DNA from: Hydractinia symbiolongicarpus
Lineage: Eukaryota; Cnidaria; Hydrozoa; Anthoathecata; Hydractiniidae
DNA length: 64,000 bases
Assembly: GCF_029227915.1 (NCBI RefSeq)
Contig: NC_079878.1
Span: forward strand, 31,399,501 to 31,463,500
Direction of reading: 5' to 3'
Below, piece after piece: positions 26,431 to 37,960 of this stretch. The stretch's first letter is position 1. The number at the start of each line of letters is the position of its first letter. A program made the position numbers and the translations under genes. The notes beneath the pieces were generated by a model. It was not told where the DNA came from, ran no database searches, and saw only the letters and a program-made list of their open reading frames with translations.

Positions 26431-29400
26431 AACATTTTTGAAAAACTACAAGTCTCATGCGTTTTAGTGGTGAAGAAATAATTTAAAAAATCGTTCGGGA
26501 AATGAGTTTACTCCCTGGGTACTTTCTTTGTATACTTTTGACTATACGGGCCGAGTCCGGGATTTACGGGAATTCGCGGGTTTTCGTTTGCCGGCGATTA
26601 AACTTCTTTTATTCAGCGTCTCATCAGAAATGAAAACATTTTGGAAAACTACAAGTCTCGTGCGTTTTAGTGGTGAAAAAATAATTTAAAAAATTGTTCT
26701 GGAAATGAGTTTACTCGCAGGGTACTTTCTTTGTATACATTTGCCTATACGGGCCGAGTCCGGGATTTACGGGAAATCGCAGGTTTTCGTTTGCCGGCGA
26801 TTAAACTTCTTTCATTAAGCGTCTCATCAAAAATGAAAGCATTCCTGAAAACTACAAGTCTCATGCGTTTTAGTGGTGAAAAAATAATTTAAAAAATCGT
26901 TCGGGAAATGAGTTTACTCCCTGGGTAGTTTCTTTGTATACTTTTGACTATACGGGCCGAGTCCGGGATTTACGGGAATTCGCGGGTTTTCGTTTGCCGG
27001 CGATTAAGCTTCTTTTATTTAGCGTCTCATCAAAAATGAAAACATTTTAGAAAACTACAAGTCTCGTGCGTTTTAGTGGTGAAAAAATAATTTAAAACAT
27101 CGTTCTGGAAATGAGTTTACTCGCAGGGTACTTTCTTTGTATACTTTTGCCTATATGGGCCGAGTCCGGGATTTACGGGAAATCGCAGGTTTTCGTTTGC
27201 CGGCGATTAAACTTCTTTTATTCGGCGTCTCATCAAAAATGAAAACATTTTTGAAAACTACAAGTCTCATGCGTTTTAGTGGTGAAAAAATAATTTAAAA
27301 AATCGTTCGGGAAATGAGTATACTCCCTGGGTACTTTCTTTGTATACATTCGACTATACCGGCCGAGTCCGGGATTTACGGGAATTCGCGGGTTTTCGTT
27401 TGCCGGCGATTAAACTTCTTTTATTCAGCGTCTCATCAAAAATGAAAACATTTTGGAAAATTACAAGTCTCGTGCGTTTTAGTGGTGAAAAAATAATTTA
27501 AAAAATCGTTCTGGAAATGTGTTTACTCGCAGGGTACTTTCTTCGTATACATTTGCCTATACTGGCCGAGTCCGGGATTTACGGGAAATCGCAGGTTTTC
27601 GTTTGCCGGCGATTAAACTTCTTTTATTCAGCGTCTCATCAAAAATGAAAACATTTTTGAAAACTACAAGTCTCATGCGTTTTAGTGGTGAAAAAATAAT
27701 TTAAAAAATCGTTCGGGAAATGAGTATACTCCCTGGGTACTTTCTTTGTATACTTTTGACTATACGGGCCGAGTCCGGGATTTACGGGAAATCGCGGGTT
27801 TTCGGTTGCCGGCGATTAAACATCTTTTATTCAGCGTCTCATCAAAAGTGAAAACATTTTTGAAAAACTACAAGTCTCATGCGTTTTAGTGGTGAAGAAA
27901 TAATTTAAAAAATCGTTCGGGAAATGAGTTTACTCCCTGGGTACTTTCTTTGTATACTTTTGACTATACGGGCCGAGTCCGGGATTTACGGGAATTCGCG
28001 GGTTTTCGTTTGCCGGCGATTAAACTTCTTTTATTCAGCGTCTCATCAGAAATGAAAACATTTTGGAAAACTACAAGTCTCGTGCGTTTTAGTGGTGAAA
28101 AAATAATTTAAAAAATTGTTCTGGAAATGAGTTTACTCGCAGGGTACTTTCTTTGTATACATTTGCCTATACGGGCCGAGTCCGGGATTTACGGGAAATC
28201 GCAGGTTTTCGTTTGCCGGCGATTAAACTTCTTTCATTAAGCGTCTCATCAAAAATGAAAGCATTCCTGAAAACTACAAGTCTCATGCGTTTTAGTGGTG
28301 AAAAAATAATTTAAAAAATCGTTCGGGAAATGAGTTTACTCCCTGGGTACTTTCTTTGTATACTTTTGACTATACGGGCCGAGTCCGGGATTTACGGGAA
28401 ATCGCGGGTTTTCGGTTGCCGGCGATTAAACATCTTTTATTCAGCGTCTCATCAAAAATGAAAACATTTTTGAAAACTACAAGTCTCATGCGTTTTAGTG
28501 GTGAAAAGATAATTTAAAAAATCGTTCTGGAAATGAGTTTACTCACAGGGTACTTTCTTTGTATATACTCGACTATACGGGCCAAGCACGGGATTTACGG
28601 GAAATCGCAGGTTTTCGTTTGCCGGCGATTAAACTTCTTTTACTCAGCGTCTCATCAAAAATGAAAACATTTTTGAAAACTACAAGTCTCATGCGTTTTA
28701 GTGGTGAAAAAATAATTTGAAAAATCGTTCGGGAAATGAGTTTACTCCCTGGGTAGTTTCTTTGTATACTTTTGACTATGTGGGCCGAGTCCGGGATTTA
28801 CGGGAATTCGCGGGTTTTCGTTTGCCGGCGATTAAACTTCTTTTATTCAGCGTCTCATCAAAAATGAAAACATTTTGGAAAACTACAAGTCTCGTGCGTT
28901 TTAGTGGTGAAAAAATAATTTAAAACATCGTTCTGGAAATGAGTTTACTCGCAGGGTACTTTGTATATTTTTGCCTATACGGGCCGAGTCCGGGATTTAC
29001 GGGAAATCGCCGGTTTTCGTTTGCCGGCGATTAAACTTCTTTTATTCAGCGTCTCATCAAAAATGAAAACATTTTTGAAAAACTACAAGTCTCATGCGTT
29101 TTAGTGGTGAAGAAATAATTTAAAAAATCGTTCGGGAAATGAGTTTACTCCCTGGGTACTTTCTTTGTATACTTTTGACTATACGGGCCGAGTCCGGGAT
29201 TTACGGGAATTCGCGGGTTTTCGTTTGCCGGCGATTAAACTTCTTTTATTCAGCGTCTCATCAAAAATGAAAACATTTTGGAAAACTACAAGTCTCGTGC
29301 GTTTTAGTGGTGAAAAAATAATTTAAAAAATTGTTCTGGAAATGAGTTTACTCGCAGGGTACTTTCTTTGTATACATTTGCCTATACGGGCCGAGTCCGG

Positions 29401-30085
29401 GATTTACGGGAAATCGCAGGTTTTCGTTTGCCGGCGATTAAACTTCTTTCATTAAGCGTCTCATCAAAAATGAAAGCATTCCTGAAAACTACAAGTCTCA
29501 TGCGTTTTAGTGGTGAAAAAATAATTTAAAAAATCGTTCGGGAAATGAGTTTACTCCCTGGGTACTTTCTTTGTATACTTTTGACTATACGGGCCGAGTC
29601 CGGGATTTACGGGAAATCGCGGGTTTTCGGTTGCCGGCGATTAAACATCTTTTATTCAGGGTCTCATCAAAAATGAAAACATTTTTGAAAACTACAAGTC
29701 TCATGCGTTTTAGTGGTGAAAAGGTAATTTAAAAAATCGTTCTGGAAATGAGTTTACTCACAGGGTACTTTCTTTGTATATACTCGACTATACGGGCCAA
29801 GCACGGGATTTACGGGAAATCGCGGGTTTTCGTTTGCCGGCGATTAAACTTCTTTTACTCAGCGTCTCATCAAAAATGAAAACATTTTTGAAAACTACAA
29901 GTCTCATGCGTTTTAGTGGTGAAAAAATAATTTGAAAAATCGTTCGGGAAATGAGTTTACTCCCTGGGTAGTTTCTTTGTATACTTTTGACTATGTGAGC
30001 CGAGTCCGGGATTTACGGGAATTCGCGGGTTTTCGTTTGCCGGCGATTAAACTTCTTTTATTCAGCGTCTCATCAAAAATGAAAA
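26430..30085 (+). repeat. 3653-bp duplication block, copy 1 (18 monomers)
   Basis: The block and its right-hand neighbour are in register at 3653 bp (18 x 203 minus 1). Shared landmarks include CATCAGAAATG (26623 to 30276), CTGGGTAGTT (26921 to 30574) and the rare 199-bp monomer near 28.96 kb (to 32.61). The copy ends where 30087 reads CATTTTTGAAAAACTAC but its counterpart at 33740 reads CATTTTGGAAAAC. I noticed only about four differences, including 27563, 27848 and 28985, so this is among the youngest large duplications here. Edges are approximate. Confidence 0.85.
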
Positions 30086-33000
30086 CATTTTTGAAAAACT
30101 ACAAGTCTCATGCGTTTTAGTGGTGAAGAAATAATTTAAAAAATCGTTCGGGAAATGAGTTTACTCCCTGGGTACTTTCTTTGTATACTTTTGACTATAC
30201 GGGCCGAGTCCGGGATTTACGGGAATTCGCGGGTTTTCGTTTGCCGGCGATTAAACTTCTTTTATTCAGCGTCTCATCAGAAATGAAAACATTTTGGAAA
30301 ACTACAAGTCTCGTGCGTTTTAGTGGTGAAAAAATAATTTAAAAAATTGTTCTGGAAATGAGTTTACTCGCAGGGTACTTTCTTTGTATACATTTGCCTA
30401 TACGGGCCGAGTCCGGGATTTACGGGAAATCGCAGGTTTTCGTTTGCCGGCGATTAAACTTCTTTCATTAAGCGTCTCATCAAAAATGAAAGCATTCCTG
30501 AAAACTACAAGTCTCATGCGTTTTAGTGGTGAAAAAATAATTTAAAAAATCGTTCGGGAAATGAGTTTACTCCCTGGGTAGTTTCTTTGTATACTTTTGA
30601 CTATACGGGCCGAGTCCGGGATTTACGGGAATTCGCGGGTTTTCGTTTGCCGGCGATTAAGCTTCTTTTATTTAGCGTCTCATCAAAAATGAAAACATTT
30701 TAGAAAACTACAAGTCTCGTGCGTTTTAGTGGTGAAAAAATAATTTAAAACATCGTTCTGGAAATGAGTTTACTCGCAGGGTACTTTCTTTGTATACTTT
30801 TGCCTATATGGGCCGAGTCCGGGATTTACGGGAAATCGCAGGTTTTCGTTTGCCGGCGATTAAACTTCTTTTATTCGGCGTCTCATCAAAAATGAAAACA
30901 TTTTTGAAAACTACAAGTCTCATGCGTTTTAGTGGTGAAAAAATAATTTAAAAAATCGTTCGGGAAATGAGTATACTCCCTGGGTACTTTCTTTGTATAC
31001 ATTCGACTATACCGGCCGAGTCCGGGATTTACGGGAATTCGCGGGTTTTCGTTTGCCGGCGATTAAACTTCTTTTATTCAGCGTCTCATCAAAAATGAAA
31101 ACATTTTGGAAAATTACAAGTCTCGTGCGTTTTAGTGGTGAAAAAATAATTTAAAAAATCGTTCTGGAAATGTGTTTACTCGCAGGGTACTTTCTTCGTA
31201 TACATTTGCCTATACGGGCCGAGTCCGGGATTTACGGGAAATCGCAGGTTTTCGTTTGCCGGCGATTAAACTTCTTTTATTCAGCGTCTCATCAAAAATG
31301 AAAACATTTTTGAAAACTACAAGTCTCATGCGTTTTAGTGGTGAAAAAATAATTTAAAAAATCGTTCGGGAAATGAGTATACTCCCTGGGTACTTTCTTT
31401 GTATACTTTTGACTATACGGGCCGAGTCCGGGATTTACGGGAAATCGCGGGTTTTCGGTTGCCGGCGATTAAACATCTTTTATTCAGCGTCTCATCAAAA
31501 ATGAAAATATTTTTGAAAAACTACAAGTCTCATGCGTTTTAGTGGTGAAGAAATAATTTAAAAAATCGTTCGGGAAATGAGTTTACTCCCTGGGTACTTT
31601 CTTTGTATACTTTTGACTATACGGGCCGAGTCCGGGATTTACGGGAATTCGCGGGTTTTCGTTTGCCGGCGATTAAACTTCTTTTATTCAGCGTCTCATC
31701 AGAAATGAAAACATTTTGGAAAACTACAAGTCTCGTGCGTTTTAGTGGTGAAAAAATAATTTAAAAAATTGTTCTGGAAATGAGTTTACTCGCAGGGTAC
31801 TTTCTTTGTATACATTTGCCTATACGGGCCGAGTCCGGGATTTACGGGAAATCGCAGGTTTTCGTTTGCCGGCGATTAAACTTCTTTCATTAAGCGTCTC
31901 ATCAAAAATGAAAGCATTCCTGAAAACTACAAGTCTCATGCGTTTTAGTGGTGAAAAAATAATTTAAAAAATCGTTCGGGAAATGAGTTTACTCCCTGGG
32001 TACTTTCTTTGTATACTTTTGACTATACGGGCCGAGTCCGGGATTTACGGGAAATCGCGGGTTTTCGGTTGCCGGCGATTAAACATCTTTTATTCAGCGT
32101 CTCATCAAAAATGAAAACATTTTTGAAAACTACAAGTCTCATGCGTTTTAGTGGTGAAAAGATAATTTAAAAAATCGTTCTGGAAATGAGTTTACTCACA
32201 GGGTACTTTCTTTGTATATACTCGACTATACGGGCCAAGCACGGGATTTACGGGAAATCGCAGGTTTTCGTTTGCCGGCGATTAAACTTCTTTTACTCAG
32301 CGTCTCATCAAAAATGAAAACATTTTTGAAAACTACAAGTCTCATGCGTTTTAGTGGTGAAAAAATAATTTGAAAAATCGTTCGGGAAATGAGTTTACTC
32401 CCTGGGTAGTTTCTTTGTATACTTTTGACTATGTGGGCCGAGTCCGGGATTTACGGGAATTCGCGGGTTTTCGTTTGCCGGCGATTAAACTTCTTTTATT
32501 CAGCGTCTCATCAAAAATGAAAACATTTTGGAAAACTACAAGTCTCGTGCGTTTTAGTGGTGAAAAAATAATTTAAAACATCGTTCTGGAAATGAGTTTA
32601 CTCGCAGGGTACTTTGTATATTTTTGCCTATACTGGCCGAGTCCGGGATTTACGGGAAATCGCCGGTTTTCGTTTGCCGGCGATTAAACTTCTTTTATTC
32701 AGCGTCTCATCAAAAATGAAAACATTTTTGAAAAACTACAAGTCTCATGCGTTTTAGTGGTGAAGAAATAATTTAAAAAATCGTTCGGGAAATGAGTTTA
32801 CTCCCTGGGTACTTTCTTTGTATACTTTTGACTATACGGGCCGAGTCCGGGATTTACGGGAATTCGCGGGTTTTCGTTTGCCGGCGATTAAACTTCTTTT
32901 ATTCAGCGTCTCATCAAAAATGAAAACATTTTGGAAAACTACAAGTCTCGTGCGTTTTAGTGGTGAAAAAATAATTTAAAAAATTGTTCTGGAAATGAGT

Positions 33001-33738
33001 TTACTCGCAGGGTACTTTCTTTGTATACATTTGCCTATACGGGCCGAGTCCGGGATTTACGGGAAATCGCAGGTTTTCGTTTGCCGGCGATTAAACTTCT
33101 TTCATTAAGCGTCTCATCAAAAATGAAAGCATTCCTGAAAACTACAAGTCTCATGCGTTTTAGTGGTGAAAAAATAATTTAAAAAATCGTTCGGGAAATG
33201 AGTTTACTCCCTGGGTACTTTCTTTGTATACTTTTGACTATACGGGCCGAGTCCGGGATTTACGGGAAATCGCGGGTTTTCGGTTGCCGGCGATTAAACA
33301 TCTTTTATTCAGGGTCTCATCAAAAATGAAAACATTTTTGAAAACTACAAGTCTCATGCGTTTTAGTGGTGAAAAGGTAATTTAAAAAATCGTTCTGGAA
33401 ATGAGTTTACTCACAGGGTACTTTCTTTGTATATACTCGACTATACGGGCCAAGCACGGGATTTACGGGAAATCGCGGGTTTTCGTTTGCCGGCGATTAA
33501 ACTTCTTTTACTCAGCGTCTCATCAAAAATGAAAACATTTTTGAAAACTACAAGTCTCATGCGTTTTAGTGGTGAAAAAATAATTTGAAAAATCGTTCGG
33601 GAAATGAGTTTACTCCCTGGGTAGTTTCTTTGTATACTTTTGACTATGTGAGCCGAGTCCGGGATTTACGGGAATTCGCGGGTTTTCGTTTGCCGGCGAT
33701 TAAACTTCTTTTATTCAGCGTCTCATCAAAAATGAAAA
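30086..33738 (+). repeat. 3653-bp duplication block, copy 2
   Basis: Second, directly adjacent copy of 26430-30085. Open frames seen at 27519 and 28717 reappear at 31172 and 32370 only because the whole block was copied. Internal order of subfamily types is unchanged: GAATTC type, GCAGG type, TTCGGTTGCC type, the GCACGGG type with GTATATACTCG, and the GACTATGTGGG type. Nothing other than satellite monomers is present. Confidence 0.85.
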
Positions 33739-33808
33739 CATTTTGGAAAACTACAAGTCTCGTGCGTTTTAGTGGTGAAAAAATAATTTAAAACGTCGTT
33801 CTGGAAAT

Positions 33809-34603
33809 GAGTTTACTCGCAGGGTACTTTGTATATTTTTGCCTATACGGGCCGAGTCCGGGATTTACGGGAAATCGCAGGTTTTCGTTTGCCGGCGATT
33901 AAACTTCTTTTATTCAGCGTCTCATCAAAAATGAAAACATTTTGGAAAACTACAAGTCTCGTGCGTTTTAGTGGTGAAAAAATAATTTAAAACATCGTTC
34001 TGGAAATGAGTTTACTCGCAGGGTACTTTGTAGATTTTTGACTATGTGGGCTGAGTCCGGGATTTACGGGAATTCGCGGGTTTTCGTTTGCCGGCGATTA
34101 AACTTCTTTTATTCAGCGTCTCATCAAAAATGAAAACATTTTGGAAAACTACAAGTCTCGTGCGTTTTAGTGGTGAAAAAATAATTTAAAACATCGTTCT
34201 GGAAAGGAGTTTACTCGCAGGGTACTTTGTATATTTTTGCCTATACGGACCGAGTCCGGGATTTACGGGAAATCGCAGGTTTTCGTTTGCCGGCGATTAA
34301 ACTTCTTTTATTCAGCGTCTTATCAAAAATGAAAACATTTTGGAAAACTACAAGTCTCGTGCGTTTTAGTGGTGAAAAAATAATTTAAAACATCGTTCTG
34401 GAAATGAGTTTACTCGCAGGGTACTTTGTATATTTTTGCCTATACGGGCCGAGTCCGGGATTTACGGGAAATCGCAGGTTTTCGTTTGCCGGCGATTAAA
34501 CTTCTTTTATTCAGCGTCTCATCAAAAATGAAAACATTTTTGAAAACTACAAGTCTCATGCGTTTTAGTGGTGAAAAATAATTTAAAAAATCGTAAGAGA
34601 AAT
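33809..34603 (+). repeat. run of four 198-199 bp deletion monomers
   Basis: Monomer starts at 33809, 34008, 34207, 34406 and 34604 give lengths of 199, 199, 199 and 198. Each lacks four bases in the pyrimidine stretch: GGTACTTTCTTTGTATAC became GGTACTTTGTATAT. One copy has drifted to GTAGATTTTTGAC. The fourth also lost an A in the A6 tract. The same deletion occurs singly near 28.96, 32.61 and 35.63 kb. The run shows that a single deletion-bearing monomer has been amplified in place. Confidence 0.9.
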
Positions 34604-37029
34604 GAGTTTACTCCCTGGGTACTTTCTTTGTATACTTTTGACTATACGGGCCGAGTCCGGGATTTACGGGAATTCGCGGGTTTTCGTTTGCCGGCGATTA
34701 AACGTCTTTCATTAAGGGTCTCATCAAAAATGAAAGCATTCCTGAAAACTACAAGTCTCATGCGTTTTAGTGGTGAAAAGATAATTTAAAAAATCGTTCT
34801 GGAAATGAGTTTACTCACAGGGTACTTTCTTTGTATATACTCGACTATACGGGCCAAGCACGGGATTTACGGGAAATCGCGGGTTTTCGTTTGCCGGCGA
34901 TTAAACTTCTTTTATTCAGCGTCTCATCAAAAATGAAAACATTTTTGAAAACTACAAGTCTCATGCGTTTTAGTGGTGAAAAAATAATTTGAAAAATCGT
35001 TCGGGAAATGAGTTTACTCCCTGGGTAGTTTCTTTGTATACTTTTGACTATGTGGGCCGAGTCCGGGATTTACGGGAATTCGCTGGTTTTCGTTTGCCGG
35101 CGATTAAACTTCTTTTATTCAGCGTCTCATCAAAAATGAAAACATTTTGGAAAACTACAAGTCTCGTGCGTTTTAGTGGTGAAAAAATAATTTAAAAAAT
35201 CGTTCGGGAAATGAGTTTACTCCCTGGGTACTTTCTTTGTATACTTTTGCCTATACAGGCCGAGTCCGGGATTTACGGGAAATCGCAGGTTTTCGTTTGC
35301 CGGCGATTAAACTTCTTTTATTCAACGTCTCATCAAAAATGAAAACATTTTTGAAAACTACAAGTCTTGTGCGTTTTAGTGGTGAAAAGATAATTTAAAA
35401 AATCGTTCTGGAAATGAGTTTACTCGCAGGCTACTTTCTTTGTATACTTTTGACTATACGGGCCGAGTCCGGGATTTACAGGAAATCGCAGGTTTTCGTT
35501 TGGCGGCGAATAAACTTCATTTATTCAGCGTCTCATCAGAAATGAAAACATTTTTGAAAACTACAAGTCTCGTGCGTTTTAGTGGTGAAAAAATAATTTA
35601 AAGCATCGTTCTGGAAATGAGTTTACTCGCAGGGTACTTTGTATACTTTTGCCTATACGGGCCGAGTCCGGGATTTACGGGAAATCGCAGGTTTTCGTTT
35701 GCGGCGATTAAACTTCTTTTATTCAGCGTCTCATCAAAAAAGAAAACATTTTTGAAAACTACAAGTCTCATCCGTTTTAGTGGTGAAAAAATAATTTAAA
35801 AAATCGTTCGGGAAATGAGTTTACTCCCTGGGTACTTTCTTTGTATACTTTTGACTATACGGGCCGAGTCCGGGATTTACGGGAATTCGCGGGTTTTCGT
35901 TTGCCGGCGATTAAACTTCTTTTATTCAGCGTCTCATCAAAAATGAAAACATTTTGGAAAACTACAAGTCTCGTGCGTTTTAGTGGTGAAAAAATAATTT
36001 AAAAAATTGTTCTGGAAATGAGTTTACTCGCAAGGTACTTTCTTTGTATACATTTGCCTATACGGGCCGAGTCCGGGATTTACGGGAAATCGCAGGTTTT
36101 CGTTTGCCGGCGATTAAACTTCTTTCATTAAGCGTCTCATCAAAAATGAAAGCATTCCTGAAAACTACAAGTCTCATGCGTTTTAGTGGTGAAAAAATAA
36201 TTTAAAAAATCGTTCGGGAAATGAGTTTACTCCCTGGGTACTTTCTTTGTATACTTTTGACTATACGGGCCGAGTCCGGGATTTACGGGAAATCGCGGGT
36301 TTTCGGTTGCCGGCGATTAAACATCTTTTATTCAGCATCTCATCAAAAATGAAAACATTTTTGAAAACTACAAGTCTCATGCGTTTTAGTGGTGAAAAGA
36401 TAATTTAAAAAATCGTTCTGGAAATGAGTTTACTCACAGGGTACTTTCTTTGTATATACTCGACTATACGGGCCAAGCACGGGATTTACGGGAAATCGCG
36501 GGTTTTCGTTTGCCGGCGATTAAACTTCTTTTATTCAGCGTCTCATCAAAAATGAAAACATTTTTGAAAACTACAAGTCTCATGCGTTTTAGTGGTGAAA
36601 AAATACTTTAAAAAATCGTTCGGGAAATGAGTTTACTCCCTGGGTAGTTTCTTTGTATACTTTTGACTATACGGGCCGAGTCTGGGATTTACGGGAATTC
36701 GCGGGTTTTCGTTTGCCGGCGATTAAGCTTCTTTTATTTAGCGTCTCATCAAAAATGAAAACATTTTGGAAAACTACAAGTCTCGTGCGTTTTAGTGGTG
36801 AAAAAATAATTTAAAACATCGTTCTGGAAATGAGTTTACTCGCAGGGTACTTTCTATGTATACTTTTGCCTATACGGGCCGAGTCCGGGATTTACGGGAA
36901 ATCGCAGGTTTTGGTTTGCCGGCGATTAAACTTCTTTTATTCAGCGTCTCATCAAAAATGAAAACATTTTTGAAAACTACAAGTCTCATGCGTTTTAGTG
37001 GTGAAAAAATAATTTAAAAAATCGTTCGG
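34604..37029 (+). repeat. satellite stretch, GAATTC/GCAGG subfamily
   Basis: About twelve monomers continue the 20-34 kb subfamily, including the CAACGTCTC with CTTGTGCG variant (35333) and the GGCGGCGAATAAACTTC variant (35502). An ATG-started open frame of 60 codons occurs at 35617-35799. It is an accident of the 4-bp deletion and a lost G in GTTTGCGGCG, and no neighbouring copy preserves it. No genes. Confidence 0.8.
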
Positions 37030-37960
37030 GAAATGAGTTTACTCCCTGGGTACTTTCTTTGTATACTTTTGCCTATACGGGCCGAGTCCGGGATTTACGG
37101 GAAATCGCAGGTTTTCGTTTGCCGGCGATTAAACTTCTTTTATTCAACGTCTCATCAAAAATGAAAATATTTTGGAAAACTACAAGTCTTGTGCGTTTTA
37201 GTGGTGAAAAGATAATTTAAAAAATCGTTCTGGAAATGAGTTTACTCGCAGGGTACTTTCTTTGTATACTTTTGACTATACGGGCCGAGTCCGGGATTTA
37301 CGGGAAATCGCAGGTTTTCGTTTGGCGGCGATTAAACTTCATTTATTCAGCGTCTCATCAAAAATGAAAACATTTTTGAAAACTACAAGTCTCACACGTT
37401 TTAGTGGTGAAAAGATAATATAAAAAATCGCTCTGGAAAGGAATTTACTCACAGGGTTCTTTCTTTGTATATACTCGACTGTACGAGCCAAACACAGGAT
37501 TTACGGGAAGTCGCGGGTTTTCGTTTGCCGGCGATTAAACTTCTTTTAATCAACGTCTCATCAAAAATGAAAACATTTTTGAAAAACTACAAGTCTCATG
37601 CGTTTTAGTGGTGAAAAGATAATATAAAAAATCGCTCTGGAAAGGAATTTACTCACAGGGTTCTTTCTTTGTATATACTCGACTATACGAGCCAAGCACG
37701 GGATTTACGGGAAGTCGCGGGTTTTCGTTTGCCGGCGATTAAACTTCTTTTAATCAGTGTCTCATCAAAAATGAAAACATTTTTGAAAAACTACAAGTCT
37801 CATGCGTTTTAGTGGTGAAAAAATAATTTAAAAAGTCGCTCTGGAAAGGAATTTACTCACAGGGTTCTTTCTTTGTATATACTCGACTATACGAGCCAAG
37901 CACGGGATTTACGGGAAGTCGCGGGTTTTCGTTTGTCGGCGATTAAACATCTTTTATTCA
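37030..37960 (+). repeat. boundary cassette, copy 1
   Basis: An ordered set of unusual monomers appears. First comes one with ATTCAACGTCTC and CTTGTGCG (37141-37200). Next is one with TTTGGCGGCGATTAAACTTC and ATTTATTCAGCG (37320). Then come three in a row with AATATAAAAAATCGCTCTGG or its relative, GGGTTCTTTC, GCCAAACAC or GCCAAGCAC, GGGAAGTCGCGGG and CTTTTAATCA. The same order recurs at 55.7-56.46 kb and, inverted, at 56.8-57.2 kb. The GGGAAGTCGCGGG monomer also sits at 10.1 and 13.95 kb. All of these are places where one subfamily gives way to another. No genes. Confidence 0.75.
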
